From Metabacillus schmidteae (GTDB taxonomy: Bacteria > Bacillota > Bacilli > Bacillales > Bacillaceae), in contig NZ_CAESCH010000001.1 of NCBI RefSeq assembly GCF_903166545.1, positions 3,166,001 through 3,230,000 of the forward strand: DNA of 64,000 nucleotides, given 5' to 3'. The first letter of the stretch is position 1, and each line of letters begins with the position of its first letter. The position numbers were made by a program, and so were the translations under genes. Under the pieces are notes generated by a model that did not search any database, was not told the DNA's origin, and was given only the letters and a program-made list of their open reading frames with translations. Positions 25,343 through 34,272 of the stretch are shown one piece after another.

Positions 25343-25765
25343 TTAACCTGTCCCCGTGTACCCGGCTATAACCGGAAAGCTTTCGAATTCTTTTCTCATT
25401 TCGCGGAATGTAATGGCTCCGTTTCCTCTGGTGAGTTGAAAATCCAAGGTGTATTCTTGACAGGTTAATGGGGCTTGATGAAATGTTTTAGAATAGAATT
25501 GAACGGCTTTTTCCTGGTTTTCAGCAAAAATAAAAACGAAATGATTTTGGCTCATCTTTAGTGCAAAAATCCTGACCTTATGAAATCCTAAAATATTCTT
25601 TTCAATCAATTCTGCTACTTTTTGATGATCTGCTTGTTCAAAGTCTATTTTGGATTTGTCATCATCCAATGATATTTTCCTTTCCTCAAGTAGATGGTAA
25701 ATATAATGGGCCAATGAGGATTCCTCAGAGCGGATCGATTCCAGGTAAAGATCTTTCACAATCAT
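25343..25765 (-). CDS. Hypothetical protein, 140 residues
   Basis: The ribosome site GAGGTG precedes the ATG. The product is soluble, with a helical N-terminal third and alternating strands and helices after it (FALKMSQNHFVFIFAENQEK). It lies 62 bases downstream of the DnaB-type helicase gene in the same direction, so it may belong to that mobile replication module. No known family was recognised. Confidence 0.55.
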   Translation of the reverse strand: MIVKDLYLESIRSEESSLAHYIYHLLEERKISLDDDKSKIDFEQADHQKVAELIEKNILGFHKVRIFALKMSQNHFVFIFAENQEKAVQFYSKTFHQAPLTCQEYTLDFQLTRGNGAITFREMRKEFESFPVIAGYTGTG

Positions 25766-25827
25766 GTATTAACACCTCGCCTTTTCTCCTTCGTTCTTAA
25801 AGTTATCCACGTATGATTCTGTTTCAT

Positions 25828-27063
25828 TTACTCTTCTATTCTTCCTGTAAACTCGTTGTAATTCACCTTAATTGTTCCAACCAGACCGTTTCGATTTTTT
25901 GAGACAATGATATCAAGAGTACGATCTTTTGTTTCCTTGTCGTAATATGCTTCACGATATAAAAACAAAATGACATCTGCGTCTTGTTCAACACTTCCTG
26001 ATTCCCGGATATCCGACATCATCGGTCGTTTATTGGCTCTTGATTCCACCGAACGATTGAGCTGGGCCAAACAAATGACCGGGCAATCAAAATCCTTCGC
26101 CATTGTTTTGAGTGATTTTGAGATTTCTGTTACTTGTAAATGAGCATTCCCCCCGTATGATTCACTTGCTTTGATGAGGGTTAAGTAGTCAATAAAAATA
26201 ATTGGTTTTTTGTTGGGAAATTGGTTAATTAATTTCCGGGTTTTCGCTCTCATCTCAGCAATTGTTTGTCCAGCCCCGTCAAAAATCTGCATAGACGTTT
26301 CATTAAGCTCACCTATGACATCGGACCATTTCTGCTTCTGACGATCATTCAGCATTTGCTTCGGATCTCTCATTTTTCTACGGTTGAATCCCCCTGTTGA
26401 CGCAATTAATCGAGTTGTTATTTGCTTTTCGGGCATTTCTAATGAAAAGATGAGTGGTAAATATCCTTCCCAACCAGACATTTTCGCAAAATGAAGCATC
26501 ACATCTGTTTTTCCCATGGAGGGTCTTGCGGCTATAATTGTTACTTCTCCTCTTTGAAAGCCTCCTGTCATTTCATCAAGCTTTTTAATACCTGCTGTTG
26601 CTCCCTTCGATAATGGTTGATCTTCCCATGGAGCTTCATAAATTGTTGACAGTGCTAGTTCCAGAGGAGTGTGATCATCCATTTTCGCTTGGTTAATATT
26701 ATCCAATTCTGCTATAACCTTAGAAATCTCCCAATCATTTATAGCCGCAATGTTTAAAATATTGCGCTTTTCCCTTTCTTTCCACATGTCAAGAATGAGT
26801 TTCTCCAGATCTTCAAATTTTTCAGGATCTGCATATGATTCCAGCTCCGAAAGGTAAGACATTCCACCAAATGATTCAAGATCCGGTAAAGTGGTTAAGG
26901 AGAATAAATACACATTCTTCCCCGCCTTTTTTAATTCCAACATTCGTCTCATTAACTCTTTATGACGTGTATTTTCCAGTTGTTCAGGTTGTATGACCGT
27001 ATCTTTGAGAAGATATTCCGCCTTTATCAGGCTGCCAAGAAATGCTTTTTCTGCAATATTCAT
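25828..27063 (-). CDS. Replicative DNA helicase, phage-type DnaB
   Basis: This 411-residue protein has an N-terminal DnaB domain (about residues 1-100) and a RecA-like helicase domain with Walker A AARPSMGKT (about 178-186), Walker B PIIFIDYLTLI and the sensor region VICLAQLNRSVESR, then SGSVEQDADVILFLYR. It is shorter than the chromosomal replicative helicase (about 450 residues), as in phages and integrative elements. Its ATG overlaps the stop of the DnaD-like gene (ATGA), so the two are translationally coupled. Expected role: the hexameric helicase at a phage or element origin. Confidence 0.9.
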   Translation of the reverse strand: MNIAEKAFLGSLIKAEYLLKDTVIQPEQLENTRHKELMRRMLELKKAGKNVYLFSLTTLPDLESFGGMSYLSELESYADPEKFEDLEKLILDMWKEREKRNILNIAAINDWEISKVIAELDNINQAKMDDHTPLELALSTIYEAPWEDQPLSKGATAGIKKLDEMTGGFQRGEVTIIAARPSMGKTDVMLHFAKMSGWEGYLPLIFSLEMPEKQITTRLIASTGGFNRRKMRDPKQMLNDRQKQKWSDVIGELNETSMQIFDGAGQTIAEMRAKTRKLINQFPNKKPIIFIDYLTLIKASESYGGNAHLQVTEISKSLKTMAKDFDCPVICLAQLNRSVESRANKRPMMSDIRESGSVEQDADVILFLYREAYYDKETKDRTLDIIVSKNRNGLVGTIKVNYNEFTGRIEE

Positions 27064-28016
27064 TCCTCTTCACCTGCTGTTATGTCAAGGTTAACATCTC
27101 TTGGGATATCTCTCCCTGCTTGGAATGATGGGGGTGATTGCCTATTTTGAGAATGAGACTTTTTGTTGTCTTGATAAGACTCTATTTCCTCAAGAGTCAG
27201 TAACGATTCATTTTCCCAGTTTCTAAGAATCCCAACTACATAGTTTAGCTTTCGCTTGTTATACGAACAGGCGATCGTTAAGGCTTTTAGCACCACTTCT
27301 TTTGGCCGTAAAAACTGAGAATCATCAAGCCAAGATAACAGCTGTTGTTTAGCATTCACGTTAGAGAAACCAAAACCATTGTTGTCCCAAAACTCGATGA
27401 TTTCTTTCACATCACTTGATTTTTCCATTTGTGACTGAACCTCTTCTTCAGGTTTATTCTCTACACTTGGGTTAAAAGCTTTTTGTTTTTTTTCTTGTTC
27501 TTTTTCTTTTTCTTTTTCTTTTTCTTGCCCACAAGTCGTATAACAAGTCGTAGACGTATCGTCAATATCCTCATAAGTCATAACATTTCGATCACAAAAT
27601 TTTTCATATAAGTCACGGATATCCTTTTTTTGAATAGATTCTAAAACAAAAGAAATAAGCGAGGTATCAACGACCTTTCTTAATTCAGACTCAATACAAT
27701 CCAAGACAGGTTTTCCACCTCTACTCTGAATCGCTATCCCCCAGTCTCTTAACGCAACCTCTCTTGTTTCAGCATTGTAACGAATCAATTGACGATCAAT
27801 TAAACTTGCCATTAACGATTCCACTTCCTCAATCGAAATATCCATATCTATCGCTATTTGCTTCTTTAATATGCGATAGATTCCAATTTGAGTTGTAAGA
27901 TGATTGGTAAGTAAGTAGATGTATAAAAACTTTTCATCTTTCTTTAATTCCTCTCCAACAATCGGCGACATCCAAAAATCAGTTTTCAACATACGGTATC
28001 TTGTCATTTCCATCAC
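27060..28016 (-). CDS. DnaD-like primosome protein
   Basis: The 318-residue protein has an N-terminal winged-helix part (TDFWMSPIVGEELKKDEKFL), a DnaD-like helical domain near residues 200-275 (IIEFWDNNGFGFSNVNAKQQ; IACSYNKRKLNYVVGILRNW) and a flexible charged tail. Between them is a Lys-Glu tract (EKEKEKEKEQEKKQK) coded by a near-perfect hexamer repeat at about 27488-27530. DnaD-type proteins load DnaB helicases, which fits the coupled gene next to it. The start at 28016 follows GAAAGGG. Confidence 0.85.
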   Translation of the reverse strand: MMEMTRYRMLKTDFWMSPIVGEELKKDEKFLYIYLLTNHLTTQIGIYRILKKQIAIDMDISIEEVESLMASLIDRQLIRYNAETREVALRDWGIAIQSRGGKPVLDCIESELRKVVDTSLISFVLESIQKKDIRDLYEKFCDRNVMTYEDIDDTSTTCYTTCGQEKEKEKEKEQEKKQKAFNPSVENKPEEEVQSQMEKSSDVKEIIEFWDNNGFGFSNVNAKQQLLSWLDDSQFLRPKEVVLKALTIACSYNKRKLNYVVGILRNWENESLLTLEEIESYQDNKKSHSQNRQSPPSFQAGRDIPRDVNLDITAGEEE

Positions 28017-28295
28017 TACCCTTTCATTTATAAAATGTCCTTCGCCTGTTATATATAAAAATTGAAGAAAAGAGTAGCGTAAAATTTATAGAATTTTTTT
28101 ATTTTTTAGGGGAGTACTTATTACACCTCCTACTTAAAATTAAAAACGATGTTCACACTGTGTAAGAAACGTTTTCATATTTTTATAGATTTTTCAAAAA
28201 TTATCATTCTATGAACAATAACCCAAACAAATAATTGAAACTATTTACCCAAGTGAATCGTATTAAACATATAAACAAATTGAAGGGAGAACATC

Positions 28296-29987
28296 ATGAT
28301 AAATATTCTAATCTTTTCTCTTATCATTGGATTAGTAACAGCCATTCTCATTATTCCTTTTAGCAAACAGAAACAGGCAAAAAAAGACAACAAAACCGGT
28401 CAAAATACTCCAAGTATAAAAATACTTAGCCTTTCACTCGTCTTAATTTTTATTGCTATGTTTGCGTTTTATTATCTAAGTAACTTAGACCGCAATATTT
28501 CTTCTTTATGGATTTTTATCATTGTCATTTCTGCATTAGGAGCAATCATTTCCACAGGTAAGGAAAGAATCGTGAAGGGTGTTATTTTCCTGGGAAGTCT
28601 TGTGTTTGGAATTTATATTCTCGCAGCCCCTCTATTTAATGCAAATGAAAAATTTGAATATGCCCAAATGAATGAAAAAGTTGAAATAAAAGCTTTTGAC
28701 GAAAACAAAACACCTGCAAGTGTTCCACCGGAGTTTGCTAGAAATAAAATGAAAAAGGCATTTGGTCAGGTACCTAATACAAGTTATTATGAACTTGGAA
28801 ATCTTCAAATTCAAAAAGTGAATGGAGAATTTATTTATATTGCACCAGTTGAATTTTCCGGTTTTTTCAAATGGTTAAATGGGGATGAAATACCGGGTTA
28901 TTTCACGTTAAGTGCCACTGACTCTTCAGCGAATCCAACATTTATTAAAAATGAAATGGAGTATACACCTTCCGCTTATTTTAATAAGAATGTTGAACGT
29001 CATATCAGGATGAATTATCCAAAACACATTTTTTATGGTGATGTCCAATTAGAAATTGACGAAGATGGTCAGCCGCATTATATCCGTACCTATGGACAAT
29101 TTGTTTCAGCTCGTAATGGTTTTAAGGTTGAAGGAATAGTCGTTGTTGACCCTAAGAATGGGGATACTAAGGCTTATAAACTTGCTGAAGTACCTTCATT
29201 TATTGATGGAGCTGTTTCACCTGAAGCAGTGAGCTTACAGAACAGTTATTACGGAAATTATATTCATGGATTTTGGAATAGTCTTTTTGGTAAATCAGAT
29301 GTAAAGCTGCCTTCCGATGAAGGAACTGAAGCAAATGTGAGCCCAATTTTTGATGAAAATGGGGAGATGTTTTACTTTACCGATTTTACCAGTCCTAAAG
29401 AAGGCGTAGATTCTATGTTGGGGTACTCCCTTACAAATTCAAGAACAGGAAAAGCAACCTATTATACAGGTAATTTAGAAGAGTCTTATATGGATTCTCA
29501 AGGTGCTCTACAGATCATAGAAAAGAAATTTATTGAGAAAAAATGGCATGGAGAAATGCCGGTTTTATATAATTTTTATGGAGAGGCCAGCTGGTTAACA
29601 CCTGTTTTAGACTCTAACGGATTCTTACAAAATTACTTTATTGTTTCTGCAGCCAATCCGGAAATATCTGTGTATGGTACTACCCCTAATGATGCTTTAA
29701 AGAAATATAAACTAGCCATACAAAAAGGCGGAAGTAGTGTTGATGGGACGTCTAATGCTGAAGAAAAGACTTTATTAGGTACAGTTGTCCGTGTATACAA
29801 AGAAAAGACCGGAGATTTCACGATTGTATCATTCCTGTTAGACAATCATAAAAATTTCGTCATCTCATCTGAAAATTACCCATTAGCCATTTACCTGCAA
29901 GAACAGGATAATGTGAATATAACTTATTTAGAGACAGGAGAAAATTTCCTGCCAGTAAAGGAAATGGTTATTGAGGGCTTGGAATAA
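28296..29987 (+). CDS. Large membrane-anchored protein of unknown function
   Basis: The 563-residue protein starts at ATG behind GAAGGGAG. Four membrane segments fill residues 1-115 (INILIFSLIIGLVTAILIIP; ILSLSLVLIFIAMFAFYYL; SLWIFIIVISALGAIIST; GVIFLGSLVFGIYILAAPLF). A long extracytoplasmic part follows with repeated beta-rich, YPKH- and Tyr-rich stretches and a C-terminal OB-like segment (LGTVVRVYKEKTGDFTIVSF). Such a layout is seen in uncharacterised Firmicute envelope proteins. It is transcribed alone, convergent with the RibBA-like gene. Confidence 0.65.
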   Translation: MINILIFSLIIGLVTAILIIPFSKQKQAKKDNKTGQNTPSIKILSLSLVLIFIAMFAFYYLSNLDRNISSLWIFIIVISALGAIISTGKERIVKGVIFLGSLVFGIYILAAPLFNANEKFEYAQMNEKVEIKAFDENKTPASVPPEFARNKMKKAFGQVPNTSYYELGNLQIQKVNGEFIYIAPVEFSGFFKWLNGDEIPGYFTLSATDSSANPTFIKNEMEYTPSAYFNKNVERHIRMNYPKHIFYGDVQLEIDEDGQPHYIRTYGQFVSARNGFKVEGIVVVDPKNGDTKAYKLAEVPSFIDGAVSPEAVSLQNSYYGNYIHGFWNSLFGKSDVKLPSDEGTEANVSPIFDENGEMFYFTDFTSPKEGVDSMLGYSLTNSRTGKATYYTGNLEESYMDSQGALQIIEKKFIEKKWHGEMPVLYNFYGEASWLTPVLDSNGFLQNYFIVSAANPEISVYGTTPNDALKKYKLAIQKGGSSVDGTSNAEEKTLLGTVVRVYKEKTGDFTIVSFLLDNHKNFVISSENYPLAIYLQEQDNVNITYLETGENFLPVKEMVIEGLE

Positions 29988-30154
29988 ATATCTAACTCGC
30001 TTACAAGACGTACCCTCTTAACTTCTGCTTAAGATTTACATGACAGTATCCTTAGGTGCCCTTCTCTCTACAAAATATTATTCACTTAAGTATTATTACA
30101 ACCTAATTGTTTTTTCACACTAAAGGCTTGTATATTTTATTTAAGAGTAAAAGT

Positions 30155-30197
30155 AAAAAAGCCAATGGTCCTCCTATGCGTCATCATTGGCTTTTTT
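30155..30197. terminator. Bidirectional terminator
   Basis: AAAAAAGCCAATG (30155-30167) and CATTGGCTTTTTT (30185-30197) form a perfect stem with T-runs on both strands. It lies between the convergent genes ending at 29987 (+) and 30239 (-). Confidence 0.85.
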
Positions 30198-30238
30198 AAA
30201 ATTATGAATTTGAGAATTAGAAGAGAATAGTTTCTCTA

Positions 30239-31216
30239 TTAATAGTTACTTAAGACTACCTTTTTATCCACTTTATGCTTCTGATTGATCTCATCAATTA
30301 ATTCATTGATTTGTGCGGTAATTATTCCATCCATCATTTCATAATCGGGATAACCGTGATGGTCATGCTCATGCTCAAAAACAATTACATCTATTTCTTT
30401 GTTTTTTAACAACGAATAATAATCTTTAAAATGCCTTATACAATTACATTGGTCGCCATTTAGGAGTTCAAACTGGCATTCACGATAGAAGATGGTGTTT
30501 ATGTTTTCACTTGCCCCCAATCTTACGTACATTTTTAATAATTGATTACTAAAGTGATTCTTAACATGATAAACGAGTATGTTTTCTAAGTTACTTATAC
30601 ATTTATAATCTAGTATTGTCAGCCATTTTGTTCTCTCATATTGAAATTTTGCCACTTCACTAAAAGTCAAAATTGGTAGATGATAATATTGGCTCAATCG
30701 AATAACTTCATTTTTCGTTGCAATTTCTCCATTATCATTTAGAATTTCACTTACATAAGCGACAGGGGTTTTATGATTATGTTTTGCAAGAAAAACAGCT
30801 ACTTCTGCAATACCAATTCGTTCAAGCATGTTTGTGTCTTTACTTACTAATGGAAAAAGATGGCCAGGTCGTTTAAAATCATCAGGTTTTGCCTCCAGCC
30901 TGGTAAAAGCTTTAATTGTATCCGATCGTTCAAATGCTGATATTCCTGTTGAGTTTGTCATATAATCAACAGACTCTGTGAAACTTTTACTATTTGAATT
31001 GTCTTCCTTTTCAAACAGATGTAGATTCAATTTCATTGCTTGTTTTTTCGTGATACATACATATGTTAAACCTTTTGCCACATGTGTCATAAAATTTATA
31101 CTTTCACCACTAACATGTTCAGCTAAACCCATCAGATAACCAACTTGAGAATTCACATCATCAAATAAAATTATTAGACCTTCATCGATATTTAAAGAAT
31201 CTAATTTGGTTTCCAT
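30239..31216 (-). CDS. Degenerate RibBA-like protein (DHBP synthase / GTP cyclohydrolase II fold)
   Basis: ATG 31214-31216 follows GGAGG. The first ~200 residues follow DHBP synthase: LIILFDD, ESINFMTHVAKGLTYVC, NSTGISAFERSDTIKA, RPGHLFPLV and GIAEVAVFLAKHNHKTPVAY. The acidic loop DDEDRENEGD of active enzymes reads DDVNSQVGYL, and the GHTEA histidine is replaced (IGIAEV). The C-terminal part recalls GTP cyclohydrolase II but the Zn-binding CxxGDxFxSxRCDCG region is reduced to YRECQFELLNGDQCNCI. Both riboflavin activities are probably lost. It lies behind a cluster of flavin-dependent enzymes in the same direction. It could be a regulator, a flavin-pathway decoy, or an enzyme with a new activity. 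Confidence 0.7.
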   Translation of the reverse strand: METKLDSLNIDEGLIILFDDVNSQVGYLMGLAEHVSGESINFMTHVAKGLTYVCITKKQAMKLNLHLFEKEDNSNSKSFTESVDYMTNSTGISAFERSDTIKAFTRLEAKPDDFKRPGHLFPLVSKDTNMLERIGIAEVAVFLAKHNHKTPVAYVSEILNDNGEIATKNEVIRLSQYYHLPILTFSEVAKFQYERTKWLTILDYKCISNLENILVYHVKNHFSNQLLKMYVRLGASENINTIFYRECQFELLNGDQCNCIRHFKDYYSLLKNKEIDVIVFEHEHDHHGYPDYEMMDGIITAQINELIDEINQKHKVDKKVVLSNY

Positions 31217-31369
31217 ACATATACTACCTCCTCTTTGAATCACTCATTGATGCACTTATTTCTTTAATATAATAAAGAAGGAATCCGACAAATCAGTTTC
31301 CCTCTTTTTAATCTTTCTTTTTATCAAGTTCTCTTTTTAAAATTAACTACGTATTTAAAAGCAGAATTA

Positions 31370-31624
31370 TTAAATAACCCACTCTTTCAATTCAAGTCTA
31401 CGCACTTTTTGAACAACATGAGGATCATTTTCCGCAAGTGACATGGCTTCTTCAAACGAATCGGCAATATATACAACCAATCCTCCAGATTGGTCTGAAA
31501 ATGGCCCTCTTGCAAAGATCTTTCCTTGTTTATCAAGTTCTTCTAAATAGTTGATATGGAGTGGGCGTACCTCATTATTTTTTTCTATGTCAATCATGTG
31601 TAAAAAAGCTGCAAAATAAGCCAT
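31370..31624 (-). CDS. YciI-family protein
   Basis: The 84-residue protein follows AAGGAGTGAATGA. It has the ferredoxin-like fold pattern of YciI (YFAAFLHMID; HINYLEELDKQGKIFARGPF; GLVVYIADSFEEAMSLAEND; Pro-His-Val). YciI relatives are fused to or placed beside ring-cleavage and dehalogenation enzymes and may remove lactone or halide intermediates. It is eleven bases downstream of the aldehyde dehydrogenase gene, so it is probably in the same operon. Confidence 0.85.
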   Translation of the reverse strand: MAYFAAFLHMIDIEKNNEVRPLHINYLEELDKQGKIFARGPFSDQSGGLVVYIADSFEEAMSLAENDPHVVQKVRRLELKEWVI

Positions 31625-31635
31625 TCATTCACTCC

Positions 31636-33078
31636 TTAATTACGGTTCCAAACAACCAATTTCATTTCAGTCATTTCTTCCACTGCGTATTTCAAACCTT
31701 CCCTCCCGGTTCCACTTTCTTTCACACCACCATATGGCATATGATCAACACGGAATGTAGGAATGTCATTAATCATCACACCGCCAACATATAGTTCTTC
31801 TGCAACAGCCATGGCTGTATGGACATTGTTCGTATAAATACCAGCTTGCAGTCCATAAGTAGAATCATTCACGAACTTAACAGCTTCTTCAATTGTTTTT
31901 ACCTTATTAATCAGAACAATTGGAGCGAATACTTCTTGGCAGGACACCTTTGAATACTTATCTGCATTAAGAATGACTGTGGGCTGAAGAATATGTCCAA
32001 CAGCTTTCCCGCCTGTTGCAATCGTAGCTCCACTTTGTTTTGCCTCATGAATCCAGTTTAATGTTCTTTCAACCTCTGCTGGTGAGATAAGGGCAGATAC
32101 ATCTGTTTTTGGGTCAAGTGGATCCCCAATTTTTAACGTTTTTGTATGTTCTAGAAATTTTTGAACAAATTCATCATACATATTTTCCAACACATATATT
32201 CGTTGCAAGGAAATACATACTTGACCTTGATTCGAAAAAGCTCCCATTACACAGCGTGATATGACTTTATCTAGATCGATTCCTTCATCAACAATTAAAG
32301 CTGCATTTGAGCCGAGTTCCAATGTCACACGTTTTAATCCTGCCTTGTTTCGAATATCAATCCCGACTCCCGGGCTACCAGTAAAGGTAATCATGCTTAC
32401 TCTCGGATCTTTCACCAGCAATTCACCTACTACCCGACCAGAACCTGTCACCACATTTAGTGCACCCGGCGGTAACCCTGCTTCCTGGAAAAGCTCAGCG
32501 ATAAAAAATGATGATAGCGGGGTTTGGCTTGCCGGCTTTAGAACGATTGTATTACCAGCAGCAATTGCCGGGCCAACTTTATGTGCAACTAGATTCATAG
32601 GGAAATTAAAGGGAGTAATGGCACCAATCACTCCAATTGGCTCACGAACAGTATACCCAATGCGATTGGTTCCACCTTGAGCAGCATCTAATGGAATAGT
32701 TTCTCCGTAGATCCGTTTTGCCTCTTCAGCAGCAAACTTGTAAGTCTCAACTGTTCTAGCAACCTCTCCTAATGCTGTAGTGATCGGTTTAGCTGATTCA
32801 GTTGAAATGATGTTCGCTGCTTCATTTGCCCGCTCCTCAAGAAGACTTGCCACTTTCTCTAAAATTTGAGCACGCTTATATGCAGGCATTTTTTTCATCG
32901 TTTCCCGTGCTTGGAAGGCAATTTCAATCGCTTTACTTGCTTCTGCTTCTGTTGCAGCAGGTATTTCAGCAATCACCTCTTGTGAATATGGAGAGCGTAA
33001 AAGACTGTACTCCTTTGCTTGTATCCATTCTCCGCCAATAAGTAGATTTTTTTTTGTTACATTTTCAATCGTAGCCAT
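31636..33078 (-). CDS. NAD(P)-dependent aldehyde dehydrogenase
   Basis: The 480-residue protein starts behind AAGGAGGTTACGATAAAT. It has the ALDH landmarks: TPFNFPMNLVAHKVGPA (cofactor Asn), VTLELGSNAALIVDEG with the general-base Glu (about residue 252), the catalytic Cys in FSNQGQVCISLQRIYV (about 285) and EVFAPIVLINK. The active-site context (NQGQVC) resembles semialdehyde- and lactaldehyde-type members. In this cluster it could be the succinate-semialdehyde or ring-opened aldehyde step. It is coupled to a YciI gene downstream. Confidence 0.88.
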   Translation of the reverse strand: MATIENVTKKNLLIGGEWIQAKEYSLLRSPYSQEVIAEIPAATEAEASKAIEIAFQARETMKKMPAYKRAQILEKVASLLEERANEAANIISTESAKPITTALGEVARTVETYKFAAEEAKRIYGETIPLDAAQGGTNRIGYTVREPIGVIGAITPFNFPMNLVAHKVGPAIAAGNTIVLKPASQTPLSSFFIAELFQEAGLPPGALNVVTGSGRVVGELLVKDPRVSMITFTGSPGVGIDIRNKAGLKRVTLELGSNAALIVDEGIDLDKVISRCVMGAFSNQGQVCISLQRIYVLENMYDEFVQKFLEHTKTLKIGDPLDPKTDVSALISPAEVERTLNWIHEAKQSGATIATGGKAVGHILQPTVILNADKYSKVSCQEVFAPIVLINKVKTIEEAVKFVNDSTYGLQAGIYTNNVHTAMAVAEELYVGGVMINDIPTFRVDHMPYGGVKESGTGREGLKYAVEEMTEMKLVVWNRN

Positions 33079-33101
33079 TTATTTATCGTAACCTCCTTCT
33101 T

Positions 33102-33374
33102 TTACATAGAATGTAGAAAATAATCTTGTAGTTTAATTGTTAATCCACCACTGCCAAACTTCGGACGGAGATTTTTTGTTTCTACTTTTCCATCAAGAAA
33201 TTCAAGGAAAAATAAAATGTTTTTTCGCCGTTCTAGAATATTCTGTATTCCCTGTTTGTAAAACCACGAATCGATTGTATTATAAATTCCTTTATTCAAC
33301 CCATATTTCTTATGACAGAGTTGAGCAAAATCTAAATCAGTTAAATGAATGATATTATCCGGGTTTGATAACAT
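33102..33374 (-). CDS. Hypothetical protein, 90 residues
   Basis: The ribosome site TAGGGGGAGCAAA precedes the ATG. The small soluble protein has a helical N-terminus (LTDLDFAQLCHKKYGLNKG) and a conserved-looking end, FGSGGLTIKLQDYF. It sits 23 bases upstream of an aldehyde dehydrogenase gene, in the same direction, so it is probably co-transcribed. No family was recognised. Confidence 0.55.
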   Translation of the reverse strand: MLSNPDNIIHLTDLDFAQLCHKKYGLNKGIYNTIDSWFYKQGIQNILERRKNILFFLEFLDGKVETKNLRPKFGSGGLTIKLQDYFLHSM

Positions 33375-33477
33375 TTTGCTCCCCCTAACAATTTAATGAA
33401 TTAAATCTATTAGTAAAACAAGGCTGTCTAGAAAAAAATTTAAATATAAATTAAAAGTTGATAATTAGTTCGTTCCA

Positions 33478-33600
33478 TTTCGCTTCAGACACACGATGCG
33501 CCGGGGAGGAAGCTGAGCCTCCCTCGGCTTTGCCTGCGGGTTCTCAGCCTTTCCTCTGCATCCCGCAGGAGTCGAGTGTCTTCCGCTTCATTCCACTATA
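33478..33600. repeat. GC-rich palindromic Bacillus-type repeat
   Basis: This ~120-base element, much richer in GC than its surroundings, begins CCATTTCGCTTCAGACAC and ends GTGTCTTCCGCTTCATTCCA. GACAC/GTGTC and AGGCTGAG/CTCAGCC-type arms pair across it, with CCGCAGG...CCTGCGG inside. Elements of this 'GGAGGAAGCTGAGCCTCC...CCGCAGGAGTC' kind recur in Bacillus genomes (from memory). Here it lies inside the catabolic gene run, between the FMN reductase and the 90-residue gene, and may attenuate or process the transcript. Confidence 0.8.
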
Positions 33601-33663
33601 GAGTTAGATAGATTTCGATAGGAACAGTTTTGCGATATTATTCTTTAATACAAATAAAAACTA

Positions 33664-34224
33664 TTATTCTCTTTCACCAATTACTTCTTTCTCTAGCTTT
33701 AGAGATTTCTGCATGAAAACCAGTTCTTTTGCCAAGTTTGTTACACGTTCTATGACTTCTTTGTCTACTAATTCACCTTGTGAAAAGTGATCATTATGAG
33801 CATACACATAGCTTGGTGCAGTATAGGCACGTAAATAGCCTGCAATTGGTTTTAATTGATTTTCAATGACGAGAAAGTGCTGGTATGTACCGCCAGTCGC
33901 AATAAATCCCATTACTTTATGACGAAAAACTTTAGGATCCACTAAGTCAAATAGGTTTTTTAGAACTCCTGTAAAGGAACCTTGGAAAATCGGAGTACCA
34001 ATCAGATAAAAATCTGCTGATGAAATTTTATCAATCACTGTTTTTGTTTCACCGGTATATGTAGATGGATTTCGGCCATCACAAAATTGAACATCATATT
34101 CTTTCATATCAAGAAGTTCAACTTCTATTTCCGGATACAATTTTTTTACTTCTTCTACTACTTTGTTTACAACAATTCCTGTCTTTGAACCTGTAATTGT
34201 TCCGGATATTCCTAGTAATTTCAT
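33664..34224 (-). CDS. NAD(P)H-dependent FMN reductase
   Basis: The 186-residue flavodoxin-fold protein starts behind GGGAGGAG. It has the N-terminal phosphate-binding loop ISGTITGSKTGIVVNKV (about residues 6-22), GTPIFQGSFTGVLKNLFD (about 75-93) and GFIATGGTYQHF, the pattern of SsuE/MsuE-type FMN reductases. Such enzymes deliver reduced FMN to two-component luciferase-like monooxygenases; the LLM gene of this cluster lies four genes upstream. This fits a two-component oxygenase. Confidence 0.88.
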   Translation of the reverse strand: MKLLGISGTITGSKTGIVVNKVVEEVKKLYPEIEVELLDMKEYDVQFCDGRNPSTYTGETKTVIDKISSADFYLIGTPIFQGSFTGVLKNLFDLVDPKVFRHKVMGFIATGGTYQHFLVIENQLKPIAGYLRAYTAPSYVYAHNDHFSQGELVDKEVIERVTNLAKELVFMQKSLKLEKEVIGERE

Positions 34225-34272
34225 AATAAAACTCCTCCCAACTTATTTATATGTCTGTTCGTTACTAGTAAC

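Noticed and set aside
33478..33600. Insertion-sequence end or tRNA
   Set aside because: No transposase ORF and no cloverleaf; it is a palindromic non-coding repeat.
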